DNA from: Isochrysis galbana
Taxonomy: Eukaryota > Haptophyta > Isochrysidales > Isochrysidaceae
Assembly (NCBI GenBank): GCA_018136815.1
Contig: CM030938.1
Span: forward strand, 1,276,202-1,340,201
Reading direction: 5' to 3'
DNA length: 64,000 nt
The translations under genes and the position numbers were made by a program. Under the pieces are notes generated by a model, which saw only the letters and a program-made list of their open reading frames with translations, did not search any database and was not told the origin of the DNA. Positions 46,301 through 57,473 of the stretch are shown here, in pieces. Numbering within the stretch: position 1 is the stretch's first letter; each line of letters starts with the position of its first letter.

Positions 46301-48736
46301 TCACTCGCCCTGCCGGTCGAACCAGCTCGCAGTCACGGCGCCCAATCTAATCATCGTGGCCTCCCAACTGTCGTCGCACTGCCCACTCCCCCCTTCTGCG
46401 TTATGTGGGCTACACTGGGCGTCCGCCTTGGCCACGGCCTCTGCAACGGCGTCGAACCGCTCGGTGCGCACGAGCAAGGCAGCCATGCGACGAGCGCGCC
46501 CACCGCGGCCACCTGGCGGGTCGCAGCACTGAGGCAGGTTTGGCGCGTTGGCGAGGAGCTCGGCCGCCTCGAGCTTTGCTGCTAGCGAAATGGCCCGCCC
46601 GTACGCATACTTGGCGATCGCATCACCCTCCTCGGCGTCGAGCAGTTTGAGAGATGAGAAGAGTGGATCACACTCGCGGTTGCATCGTGGTGGGCCGCCA
46701 TAACGCTGAACGAACATGCCAATATCCGAGTTTGACCTCGGCATCGTGGTCGTCGCGTGGAGCACTGCCTCTTGGATGAGCCTCTTCACCGCGCGCGCGG
46801 TCGGTGTTTCTGGCTGTGCTTCAACTATGGGCGCCGACCGAGTGCTCGCCAGCCGCCGCAAATCGGCCCCACCCGACAAGTTTGTCGACGGCCCTGTCGC
46901 TCCCCCAAAGGTCCCCAGTGCCACCACATCCGCATCGATTAGTAGTGTGTAGCGCGGGGCGGCAGGGCCCCCGACCCAACCTTCCACCGCACCTGCTTCA
47001 CGTGCGGTGCGCAGGACCGTGCGTATTGGCCGCGGTCCCGACTGGGCCACTGGGACAAGCCGGTGGAACGGTATCCGTGAGAGGACTCCGGCGGTGCTTG
47101 CCTGCTCATCGCCGAAGCCTGAAGAGCTGGCAGCGCCTTGCGCAATCGCGATGGCAGCAGGCGGCGCTAGCGCGACAACGCGAAGCGGCACAGAGCTCAA
47201 ATTGAGCTTCGGCCACAACGAGCCGTAGTAGGACAGCAGAACGAAGCGGCGGGAGCGGGAACGCACCTCGAGGTCCCAGACAACTTCCCGGGTGCAGTCA
47301 GGCTTCCATCTCTTGCAAACCCCTTGTTCGTGCTTCACGACAAGCGGGGCGCCGACATAAGCGTCTGAGCTGTTGAAAAGGAGCTGATCTGCGCCCGCGT
47401 ACTTCTGTGAGCGCGTGTCGATGACAACGCCAGCTCCCATCGAGGGTGCGTCTGGCCAATACGTGGCCAGCAGAGCTTTTGCGCCCGCTGGTGAGACCAT
47501 ATAGGCTCCAGCTGTCCAGTAAGGCTTGACCCACCCCGACGTGCTCTTGTTCCGCCAGTCCGTGAACGGCCATCCGAGCCCCAGCAGCGTCGAACGCTTG
47601 GCCGCCGCGAGTAATACGGACGACCGCTGTGCTGCAAGGAGATGGAGTAAGGCAAACTGGTAAGCCTTTTGTGTGACCACCTGTCGCAAACGCCAGGAGG
47701 AGGCTCGCGTCACACGGTGAAGGCACCGGAGATCGTTGCGCGCGCCGAGTGAACCGCTCATCGTCGTATAAGCCAGCGCACCGATAGCTGCAGCACGTGC
47801 CAGCCAGCGGGCAATTGCTGGAGGAGCTTTTGCAGTCGGCAGGCCGGCGCAGCGAGCAGCAGGCCGAGATCGATATTTTCCTCCAATACGAGGAACGGTG
47901 CGCCTGCTGAAAGCCCAGCATGCACCGCGCGAAGATGCGAGAGGAGAATTGCAACCTGCCGGTGAAGGAGTGAAGATATGCATGTTATCGGCCTCGAGCG
48001 TGTGCCCATCGCCTAAAAGTGCACGGAGCCGCACTTTGCCATGCAAGAGATAGCAACTTGTCTGTGCTCTGCCCTCCTCCCCTCCCCCTTCCTGTCCACC
48101 CCTTTCGTCTCTCCTCCGTCACGATCCACACGCTCACTCTCAAGGCGTCGAGCAAGGACGACTCAAGTGTATGGCACGTTGTGAACAAAACCTTGTGCAC
48201 GCGCTTTAAAGTACGAGCTCATGTACACAAGCTCTAGTACGCGGGCCCCTTCCCTCCTCCTCCCTTCCCCGTCCTGCCTCCCATCTCCGTCCCATCCGGC
48301 GGTCCCATACGGAAGGTCTTCCGCCCTCAGACTCTCTCTCCCCTCTCCCTATCTCCCCCTCTCGCTCACCTCTTGAGGTCCCATACGGAAGGTCTTCCGC
48401 CCTTCGCCTCTCTCTCCCCCGCCCCTCTCCCCCTCTCCCCCCCTCTCCACCACCTCCTGAGGCCCCATACGGAAGGTCTTCCGCCCTCCACCTCTCTCTC
48501 CCCATCTCCCTCACCTCCTGAGGTCCCATACGGAAGGTCTCATGCACCGGCGGCCAGTGCAGCGCCACTCGTGCTCCTGCTCTTAGGCTTGCAGAGCCGT
48601 GCGAGAGCGTGAGCGTGTCGGCGGGCGTTGCGCCGACGCAGTGCACAGCCTCTGCGATCCACTCCAGCTGCGCTCGCACCGCAGAGCACGAGGAAGCAGA
48701 GCTGGTCACCACCCACGTCGGCGGAAGTCGGCACAT
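46301..48736 (-). CDS. GT25-type glycosyltransferase
   Basis: Four proposed minus-strand exons: 48736-48515, 48203-48138, 47955-47782 and 47626-46301. All are phase 0, donors GTGAGG, GTGAGC and GTGCGC, giving 595 residues. Exon 1 opens MCRLPPTWVVTSSASSCSAV. Exon 3 carries the GT25 signature VAILLSHLRAVHAG, GAPFLVLEENIDLG and LPAGWHVLQLS. Exon 4 continues WVKPYWTAGAYMVSPAGAKA, ADQLLF and APLVVKHE, the usual end of the GT25 domain. Beyond residue 290 is a second region with YTLLIDADVVALG (a possible DXD metal site) and several Cys, perhaps another catalytic or accessory domain. GT25 members transfer galactose or glucose to proteins or lipopolysaccharide; the acceptor is unknown here. Exons 1 and 2 are less certain than exons 3 and 4. 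Confidence 0.65.
48300..48545 (-). repeat. Tandem repeat duplicating an exon end and 5' splice site
   Basis: Four copies of AGGTCCCATACGGAAGGTCT (plus strand, starts near 48299, 48376, 48460 and 48524), separated by CT-rich spacers of about 55-75 bp. On the minus strand three copies end in CCTCA(G/A)GAG followed by GTGAGG, GTGAGC or GTGGTG. The first transcribed copy is the end of exon 1 of the GT25 gene. Confidence 0.85.
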
Positions 48737-49159
48737 CGCGCCGGACAGAGAGAGAAGCGGGGAAGATTCATCAAGTGGTCTCTATTTATAGCAGTACATG
48801 CTCAAACTCGTCACGCTCGATACTCGATGCTCAGAAGGGCCTTGCTTGACAAGGGCCTCAGAGAAGGGAGAAGGGGGCTTGTTTTATGATTTTACAAATC
48901 AAGAGATCAGCGAACTCGCCGCAGGAGAGCAGGGAGAGAGCAGAGAGAGGGAGAGCGGGGAACATGAATTGTGCGAGGAGGATCTGGATTGTGTGGCTGT
49001 ATTCGGTCACATCGCCGCCCACACGCCGGCTATCGCTATCGACTATCGCTATCGCTATCGCTATCGCCTGCAAGCTCGCTAACGCCTTAACGACAACAGC
49101 ACAACGCCCAGCAGCTAACAGCTTTTGCTGCAGCTGTCGTCGTACAACCTACTTTTATA
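48737..49159. other. Intergenic, no gene recognised
   Basis: Upstream of the glycosyltransferase gene. Contains a short CTATCG repeat (49019-49068). No gene is supported. Confidence 0.45.
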
Positions 49160-49680
49160 AGTGGGGGTCAATGGGGGCCTCGCGCCCCCCTCACCCTCAC
49201 ACCATCGCGGACAACCTCCCGGGGTGGGCCCGTACAATCAACCCCAGCCCCTGCCCTCTGGCAGGGGCGGGGCAATCATCATTCTGGCCCAGACCCCTAG
49301 TGGGCGCGGGGCGCGATTCGCACTCTCACGCCCAGGCTGGGCTTGCCCTCGAGCTGACTCCCCCTCTGTCCCTGGTCGCCAGGCATACAGGAGACTCTGG
49401 GCGGCTCCCATGGCCAGCGAGGCGAGCGTGGGAGAGGCAGGGGGGGCCACGAGCTGAGCCCCAGGCTCCACTGCCCCCTGAGCTGCCCTTGCTGGCCCCC
49501 TGGGAGCCCGCCCATAGGACCCCTGAGAGCAGGCCAGGGCGCGCCGCATGGCGATGCGCCGCGGGGACGACGAAGGGAGAGAGTGGAGAGAGGGAGAGGG
49601 GGGGTTTTGCACTCCCCCCGATGGAGTGCAGTGAGAAATGGGCCCCGTTTGCGTTAGCAAACGGGTGAGGGGCGGCTGGC
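49160..49680 (+). repeat. Divergent copy of the GC-rich non-autonomous element body
   Basis: Shares with 2600-3000 a string of blocks in the same order: CAATGGGGGCC against CATGGGGGGGC, CCCTGGTCGCCAGGCATACA against CCCTGGTCGACAGGCAGACA, GCCAGCGAGG, GAGAGGCAGGGG and CTGCCCCCTGAGCTG against CTGCCCCCAGAGCTG. The 3' end of the other copy was not found. A perfect hairpin, CCCGTTTGC-GTTA-GCAAACGGG, lies at 49644-49665. Confidence 0.5.
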
Positions 49681-51044
49681 GACAGGAGGGAGACGAGAAG
49701 GGAGTGGCTCAATGGCGAGGAGGGTATCCCAGGTGGCGCAGGCTACTCGAAGTCGCAGTCATTTATTTCTCGAGGACCGCTCACGGCGCGAGCTGGTAAG
49801 TAAGGGCCGTTCTTCTTGGATTAGAGAGTTCCTCCCCTCCCCCCCCCCCCCCCCGGTGCTTTTTCCCGTCGCCCGACGTAGGTCGGTCCGCCTCAATGGT
49901 CAATGGGTTTTCCCTCATTTTTTAACTTGTGGGGGGTTAGAATGGGAGCCGGGGGCCTGCGAGGGGGGAGATGTGGAGGGGTGCATAGGTGTATGTATCT
50001 GCGACAGCAACATGCGTCGAGGCGTACGGGCAGGTGCGCTAAGGGTTGTCGTGTTAGTACCAGGGCTAGTGAGAGTAGTGGTACTAATGCTCAGTTATAT
50101 TATTATAGCAGCTGTCGTCGTAGTTGTAAGCGTTGGCTATGGGCTGTATCAATTCGTGCCAATGTTGCCAGCCGCCGCTCTCTGTTAGGGGCCTTATCCT
50201 TTTTGCTTATTGTCATTGCTTCTGCAAGTAGTATAAGGCAGTGGAACTTCTAATTGTTGGGTTGTGCCAAGAAAGAGCGGCAGGGGTAGCGTCGGCTGAG
50301 CGTGACGGGTCTGACTAACGAGCCCCCCCCTCCCGACCCCCGAGGGGGCTAGCGTGATTTAGTGTTAGCACTTACATCGGATTAGGCTACTTAGGGTGCG
50401 CGCCCGCGCCCGGTGCGCTGTGCGGTCAGCGGAGGGCAGCCGAGCGCACGCGGCACGCGGGCCGCTTCGCCCATGCTCAAAAGCGAAGATGAGTAATACT
50501 AGGTGCTGAGCTCCTGCGCGCATTCGCCCAAGTGCAAGATTGCTTAATGATGAATGAGGCCATGGCATTCAATATTATATTCGGGCGGACTTGAGGCAGA
50601 CTTGCGATTGTAGGGGACGGAGCGGCACAAACGGCACAAGCACGTACCAGGTGCCTGGCGGGCGCTCACGTGCAATGAATTCTAAACTATTCCGCCATTC
50701 GGCGAACGACGGTAGCTGTAGCGGTACGCGCGCACTCTTGCCAGATCGAGACGAAAATGAGGAAGCCGACACGTTTTGACACATCATCCACGGCAAGGTC
50801 TGTGGTGGCAGTCAATGGGCAAACCAAAGACCTACCTTGTCGAGAGCCTCTGAGTCGAGAAAGAGTGCGAGCAAAGTGCGCGCCGCCAACGACTTACACG
50901 AATAGGAAGAGGAGAAGATGTATCCGTTGCTCCTTTCAAATCTTTGTGCGGGAACGGACAAAGAGTGTGGACCATGTACAGCCACGTGTGGTGATGAGAT
51001 TACAAGACTTCTCAATAATGCGGGAGTAGACGTCCTCAAGGCAT
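49681..51044. other. Intergenic, no gene recognised
   Basis: No supported gene. A frame at about 50025-50188 is hydrophobic (VVVLVPGLVRVVVLMLSYII) but has no homologue I recognise and its DNA is repetitive. Confidence 0.4.
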
Positions 51045-52554
51045 CTATGGGGCCATCCCCGGCGTGTGGAAAAGGACCGACTTGACTGGCATAGATTTTG
51101 GCGTTGAGGGCGGTACGAAGGGAGCAGAAGATGCCATGGCCACCGCGAGTTCCTTCTTGTGCAGGGCTATCCGATGTGTATCGGGATCGGGCATCCACTC
51201 GGGGAACTTTTGGCAAGTGCCTTGTGGACCCGACTTAGGCCCCTTGGGCGGATAGAAGGGCGTGGCTGGTCTCTTCTCCTCTTTAGGCGGTGTGCGGTAG
51301 AGCGGCCCTGTGACCTTGTCCTCCTTGAAGACACTAGAGGCCGCCACAACCTGCACATTTACATTATCGAAATAGTCGATGGAGCGGCCAACCGGCTTCA
51401 TCGGCGCCCTTCCCGCCAATAACTCATGGTGCTTTCGTCTCGCCTCCTTCTCCGCTATGGTAGCCTCATCGTATTTGCCGCCAGAGTGGGTATATTCCTG
51501 TAAGCCAGAATTCCGAGCGTGTAGCAAATATGAGAGGAACGCCAAATGCACGATTGCGAAACGCGTGGGCCACACGGCGTCTGCCAGCTACTGCCTCACT
51601 GATTGAGATGCGCCTCACATATGTTCTTGAGCCGCACCACATGGCGGATGTGTGCCGCCCAAAGGGGAGGTGCGACGCAGGGCAATGAGAAGCGTGCCTC
51701 GTACCTTGCCCTTCATTGGCCTCTTTGGATCCTCTTTGGGCGCAGGTGGTCCAAAGGTGATACCCGGTGTATTGCCCCAGCCCTTTTTGGCTGGGGTTGT
51801 AGTGAAGGGCCTTGGTTGCGGCTCGATCTTCGCCTTGACCCCCTTTTCACGAGGTGTGCTCTCAGGCATGTATGGAAAATGGGGCCCGAAAAGCGGTTTT
51901 GCCAAGTCCTTCTTCGGGGTGCTCGGCGGCTTGAATCCTTCAGGCGTAAGATTCTTCTTCTTCGTCTCGGCAGCTCGTTGACGTTCAACCTCGAACAAAG
52001 ATGTCTGCTTCTCACCCTGCCGGTACACGGGGTGCAGCAGAGAAGAACTGAACCCTGTAGCAACCTCGCGCCAGAGCTGTGCTAGTAGACAGCCGTGGCT
52101 GCGCTCCCCACCCATGCGCTTGGCACACCTCGTACAGCCTCAGAAACTTGGATGAGATCGGCTTCCTATTGGTAGTGAACTGTGCGCCTCTGTGACGGCT
52201 GTGCACTACAATGAGCAAGACGCGAGTGTGCTCAGCACGCGTGCGACGGGGTGTGGTTCGTGGCATGCGTGACCGTGCCATCCCTTCCACTGGTAGGGTA
52301 GCAAGCGTGGTGGCACCCATCCCCCGTAGCGCAAGACAGCGGGAGAACGCGGGCCGCGTGTGGCCATGGCGAAGGAGCACGCGGTGCAAAGAGCCAAACA
52401 GAGAGACCCGCAGCAGCCGCGGGAGGTGCAGCCTACCCGGCTCCTTACGGTCTTGGTACGGGTCACCCGTCCCCATGAACACGGGACTGAAGAGGCCAAA
52501 CGTTTGCTGGTTCCTCGCATACCGCTTGAGGTCCGCCTTGATCTTGTCGGCCAT
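51045..52554 (-). CDS. CFAP96: Cilia- and flagella-associated protein 96 (C4orf47 family)
   Basis: Four minus-strand exons: 52554-52449, 52187-52129, 52076-51705 and 51497-51045. Donors are GTAAGG, GTGTGC and GTACGA; phases join exactly to give 329 residues (the animal protein is about 309). Visible family blocks are QQTFGLFSPVFMGTGDPYQD near the N-terminus, KKKNLTPEGFKPPSTPKKDL, then GPHFPYMPESTPREKG and TTPAKKGWGNTPGITFG in the middle. The C-terminal half has YTHSGGKYDEATIAEKEARR, SIDYFDNVNV and APFVPPSTPKSMPVKSVLF. It is a Pro/Lys-rich, mostly unstructured protein of ciliary axonemes and centrosomes. Presence implies a flagellated stage (inference). Intron 2 is only 52 bp. The exon 2 acceptor (CACAGAG) is the weakest splice call. 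Confidence 0.9.
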
Positions 52555-53862
52555 CGGCAGCTCCGCAAGCAAGCAAGCAAGCAAGCAGGAGAGGGAGAGA
52601 GAGAGGGGGAGGGAGAGAGGGGGAGAGAGCGCGGGGAAGGGAGGGAGCGAGAGGGGTCGTGTATGGTATAGAGAGGGAGAGCGGTGGAAGCGCGGCAGCA
52701 GGAACGGAAGAGCGAGACAGATGGAGGGAGGGAGAGAGGGAGAGAGAGAAGAGGGAGGGAGGCAAGGGCCGACACCCCGCCTCTCGCCGTTTCCGTTCCT
52801 CTATCGGCTCCCCCCCCTCCTGTATTTTCAATTCACAGTCAGTTGCAGTTGGACTGCGACTCACTCTAAGAGATAGACACAAGTGCCGGCTGGTCTTCTA
52901 CTGCGTTACTGTGTTGAAATTAGTGTCGTCGCGCATCTTGCTGCGAATCCGTGTGTGTAAATGATAATGAATTCATCCTGTTTTGTATAGTGTATAGGCC
53001 GCCGTGTGCGCTCTGCTCACGCCGATGCTAGCGGTGTTTGCCGTTGCCGTCTTGCGTCTTCCGCCTTGCCGCCCTACATGTGAAAACCGTATTCACCGGT
53101 TTTCTACGGAGGCCAAATACAGTCCTGTTTTACCGGTTTTGGTGACCGGCTCCAATTTTTGGTGACCCGGGACCGCAGGCCCCGCACGAGTGGGCGTCTG
53201 AGCGCGAGCGGCGAGCGAGCGAGCAGTGGCCGGCGGCCAGGGCCGCCGGCCCGCAGCCCACGGACGAGTGCCCAGCGAGAGACTGAGACCGAGCGGCCAA
53301 GAGGGCCACAGCCTTTTCTAGACGCCGTGAGCCGTGAGGCGTGAGGGTAAGTAAGGGTCGAAGATGCGGAAGACAATGTATGTGGCTACCTCTTTGAGGG
53401 AGGACCGAATGGCGCTCGTGTGATGAATTTTTTAAAGTTCTCGTCCATCTTTCTTATGATCCATTGCAATCGCTTGAGTACTACATCATACATCATCAGC
53501 CGCCATTCCATTTATAGACATGATTGAGCACTGTGAGGTGGGTGGTGGGTGCCTTTGCTCAAATACTAGAAGATTTTTTTGTACCGGGAGCGGCGCATCG
53601 CGTATTTGGAAACGAGGGGTACCAAATGAAGGCAAACGACTTAGTGCTTAGTGCGCTGACGTACAGGAGCCACGTAACCGACATCCCATCTCGGTCAAGA
53701 TCCGGGAGATGCTGTGCGCGCGCGCGTCATTCAAAAAGGCCAATGACGAATTGGGATGGCCCATAGGGCCTGAGGGCAATGAGGAAGGAGGAAGGAGGCA
53801 GACCGGCGGCAGGCGCGGCGGAGGAGACGACTTCGGAGACGCTGACGGGCTGAGGTGCTATC
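52555..53862. other. Upstream region of CFAP96 and intergenic DNA
   Basis: GA-rich at 52560-52770, including a GCAA repeat at 52564-52587. The rest has no supported gene. A CCGGTTTT-type repeat occurs at 53095-53160. Confidence 0.4.
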
Positions 53863-54078
53863 ATGTACAATTTTGACGGGGCCGGGTGGTGCGTGGGTGT
53901 GGTGGAGGAAGAACTCGACGATGACGGTGAAGTGGACGAGGAAACCGGGCAGCGCGCGAATTTTCTTGTGTATTATGATGTCGACGACAGCATTGTGGCT
54001 CATCACCTCGACTTGCGTAATTACAGCAGTGACACCCATCCGGGCACGCCGCGAATGTGGCACCTATTAACCAATTGA
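53863..54078 (+). CDS. Short Tudor/agenet-like domain fragment
   Basis: A 71-residue frame starting MYNFDGAGWCVGVVEEELDD, with NFLVYYDVDDSIVAHHLDLR and PRMWHLL before the stop. A Trp-Cys-x-Gly-x-Val strand, an acidic loop, then YYDVDDS and a closing Trp resemble a Tudor or agenet-like barrel, as seen in repeat-associated proteins of protists. Nothing larger is attached on either side, so it is either a domain relic or an exon of an unrecognised gene. Confidence 0.35.
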   Translation: MYNFDGAGWCVGVVEEELDDDGEVDEETGQRANFLVYYDVDDSIVAHHLDLRNYSSDTHPGTPRMWHLLTN

Positions 54079-55297
54079 GATGTGTCCAATTGCACGCATG
54101 CTTTTTTTAAAACATTCATATGGTACCTCTTTCAAAGCACAAGCAGATTTGTGCCAAGCCCCCCCCCCTCCCCGGCGTGCCATGGACCATGGACTCAGTC
54201 CCATCCCGCAAGACGCCCTCCGGTTTGAACCGATCGCATTCCTGAACGCTTTGGAATTGGGTCAAAAGCTGCTGCATCCCTTCTAGACAGCTTCCATGCT
54301 GTACAAAACACAATTTTCCAGATTTTTATGGCATCACCTTCGCCGTTAAGGCAACTCTCGAGCAAAACGAGCACAAAAGAAATTAAAGGAAACGGTTGGA
54401 AGGGATTGGGAGCACGAAATTCCATCGGTAAAATTCTGAAAAAATATGGGCGTTCATGCCCCGGTGTGACTCGAGAGCATGGTCCAATCTGGAAGCCATG
54501 GCAGATCCGACACGTCGGACTATAGCCCGTGCCGTGCGGCCACTCTTATTCTCCTTTTCGGCGTATCGCTAGATGTCCGAATCGATCGACCGTCGCAGCC
54601 ACACCCGCCGGTTTCCCGCGAAAGTTCTCGCCGAAGTGAGCCCGGAGAATGATGGACATCGTGCCTGGCTTGAAGGCTGCACCAATCTCTGCCACCCCCA
54701 TAAGCGATCATGGGATCGCTGAGCCCCTACATCAAACGTACTCGGAGGCGCAGGGGCGCGGCTGCCAGAGTAGCCGCCCAAGAGCGACTCCAGCGACCAC
54801 GAGTGCGTGCTGAGCCGCATCCCGGTGGCCCCCCACTTTAGCATGGTCGACATGCCCCATCTCTGCGCGAGGGGTGATGTGAAAATTCCCGCCAGACCGG
54901 CCTTGCGCTCACGCCGCGCTGTGGCTCTGGCGTAGCGGAGAGGGAGAGAGAAAGGGCCCTCCCCTGGCGGAACAGCTCAGTGGCCCGTGCCACAACTTCG
55001 ATCGAAGTTGTGACCCACACCGATCCCTGTCCGTAGCCGCGGCCCGGCCGACATCTTGCTGTGGATTCTGGAGAGGGAGCCCCCGGCGTGGCTGCCAGTG
55101 CCGACGGCCCCGGCCGTCATAGGAGCGGCGGGCGGCCGTAAATAGGCCCTTTCTAACCTGGACCTACCACCTTAAGAGATAGCCTCTAGTATAATTCGTT
55201 CTACCTGGAGAGAGAGGACTTCTACATTCTACATGCATCCCCTCTTTCCGCCCGCGACGAGGACGGTCCTCGCGTCCAACTCTCTCTCGCTCTCTCT

Positions 55298-55339
<42 letters not shown>

Positions 55340-55405
55340 ACTCTTTCACACTCTTTCTTTCACTCTTTCCATCAATCTCTCTGTTTCTCCCCCCCCCCTC
55401 TCTCT

Positions 55406-55445
<40 letters not shown>

Positions 55446-55863
55446 CCCCCCCCCCCCTCTCTTCCTCTCTTCCCCCCCTCTCTTCTCTCCCCCCCCCTCT
55501 TCTCTTCCCCTCCCTCCCTCTCATCCCTCCTTTTTTCCTCTCCTTCTTTCTCTCTACCCCGTACCCTTATCTCATACCCCTCTCACCCGACCGACCACGT
55601 GAGAAGAGAGAAGGAGGGAGAGGAGAGAGTGTGTGGCGGCGAACAGAAGAACACCTCGAACGAGACTGGAAAGCATCTCCGAGAGAGAGAAAGAAAAGCC
55701 GCCGCGAGAGAGATAAAACAGAGAGCGGCTTGCCGCATCCATATCGAGAGGAGGCGCCGCCCCCACCTCTCCCTCTCTCTCTTCTTCCCCCTTCCCGCCT
55801 CCCCAACCCCCCCCCTCCCCCCTCCCCCCCTCCCCCACCCTCTTCTTCCTCTCACGCCTCTCG
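54079..55863. other. Intergenic, no gene recognised; CT-rich before the next gene
   Basis: No convincing gene to 55200. From 55264 to 55550 the DNA is a CT microsatellite with poly-C runs, and from 55600 to 55720 it is GA-rich, leading to the start codon of the DUF2423-like gene. Confidence 0.5.
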
Positions 55864-56891
55864 ATGGCGAAATCGATCCGTTCCAAAGTCAAGAAGCGCC
55901 TGCGCTCCGTCAAGCGCTCTGTGATCAAGAAGCAGAAGCTCGACCCCAGCTCCAAGCTTGGAGAGGGAGGGGCCAGGGCGGCAGAGAAGCTCAAGGAGGC
56001 TGTCACAGGATACATCAAACCAAGTGAGCAAGAGAGAGGGGGTACCGGGCGGGGAGGGGGGCGGGAGAAGGAGGGAGAGTTCGTAGCCACAGGAGAGCGA
56101 GAGGGAAAGCTTGACCTGTCTGGGGATGAGTGCTGACGTGGAAATCGAGGAGAGGCTGGGGAGGGAGGAAGGGAGAGGGGATGGAATGCCCGGGAGTCGG
56201 GATGGAGGAGGCGCGGAAGGGTCAAAGAGGCAGCGCCACTGGGGGTATCAAGCCTTGCCAGAGCCAGGGCAAGCGGCTCAGAACCAGCTATATCCATTTT
56301 AGAGTGAGGTACCGATGAGAGATGGTAAGGCAGACCTTTGACTAGGTTGTGCCCGGATGCATGAGAGAACTCAAGCCAGCTGCCGCGAAGGGTGGGGGTG
56401 GGAGTGGGAGTGGTAAAGGCAAGAAAGCTCAAGGAGGCAACGAGGTGGTGCAAAGTCTTGTCTATGAGATCATCTTTTTATCCACTCGCTTCTGAACCCG
56501 TTCTCGTACCACTCCGCTCACCCTCTGCTGTGTTTCCCTCTGCTGCGCAGCCAAGATTGTGAAAAACGCCTTTAGGTATGACGACGAGGAGGCCGAGATT
56601 CCACAGCACAATTGGCGGCAGGGGCCCGACTTTCGCGCCGCACGAGTCGGTTTCGAGGCAGGGTATGCGGTTTGGGGGTCAAACAGGCCAAAGGTGGGGA
56701 GGTTTGGAGGGGATGCTCCATCGGCGCGGGTTGAGGACCCGGTTGCGGACCCTTTGCAAGATAGGGGCGCTGCCCGCCTGCTGCGCGAGACCGAGCAGCT
56801 GGTCCCGATGATGTCGTCCAAGAAACTGAAGAAGAGGCTGAAGGCGAAGGCGAAGAATGGGCCAGATCACAACGTCTTTCGGTGGACGTGA
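55864..56891 (+). CDS. Small basic protein, DUF2423/LLPH-like
   Basis: Two exons, 55864-56023 and 56551-56891 (donor GTGAGC, acceptor GCGCAG), joining in phase to 166 residues. The start MAKSIRSKVKKRLRSVKRSV is the basic N-terminal signature of the DUF2423 family (yeast Ybl028c, animal LLPH). These are nucleolar proteins that associate with pre-60S particles. Exon 2 begins KIVKNAFRYDDEEAEIPQHN and ends SSKKLKKRLKAKAKNGPDHN, then VFRWT. The middle contains a Gly/Arg-rich segment. The first exon is preceded by CT/C-rich DNA, and the ATG is the first in frame. Function in ribosome assembly is inferred from the N-terminal match only. Confidence 0.75.
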
Positions 56892-57473
56892 GGACAAGCC
56901 AAGGTGGTGACATGGATGTTGCGCCTTGCTCCGTCGCACACGCGCGGTGTGCGCGGGACTTGTTTTATGGTGGGACGCATGGACAGGTGATGTCGTAGTG
57001 AGATTTCTACAAGGAAAAGGGCCCTGCGATGGTACTATGTGTTCCGTCGCCTGCTTCTCTGAAGAACGCGTGCCACTCCCACCATAGCATTCGCGCTCCA
57101 ATGCATACATTCATCCATCTAGTGGCATAGCCCAAGAAATGGAGTTTGGAGTGAAAGTGCGCGTCGTGCATCGCCTGTGCTACCGCACGTGTACGCCTCA
57201 TGCATCCCCGAGCCCCCATGATAATCAGCTAAAAGGCGAACTAGAGGAAAAGAAAATATACGTTATGGCATCAGCATATGTAGGACACCTCGTGATACGT
57301 GACAACAACAATTATCGTTCAACTTTCAAAAGATAGGTTGTCTCATCCGCGAATCGCGACACCTACGATATCTATCTCTCGTCTTTGCGTCGCTTTGTTC
57401 GTCATGATTCGGAATCGTACGTCGTCCGTCGTCTCGTAACATCTTAAACGCCTTCCGGTGAGTCGACGCTCAC
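56892..57473. other. Intergenic, no gene recognised
   Basis: Lies between the convergent ends of the DUF2423-like gene and the RS/RD-rich gene. No supported coding sequence. Confidence 0.45.

Noticed and set aside
49712..50188. 158-codon plus frame with hydrophobic C-terminus
   Set aside because: The hydrophobic part comes from TAGTAC/GTCGTC-type simple DNA; the upstream part is repeat-derived; no homologue is recognised.
50812..51216. Minus frame containing SLRTALNAKIYASQ that resembles the CFAP96 tail
   Set aside because: It overlaps the real CFAP96 exon in another frame; the frame with FVPPSTPKSMPVKSV fits the family and joins the splice phases.
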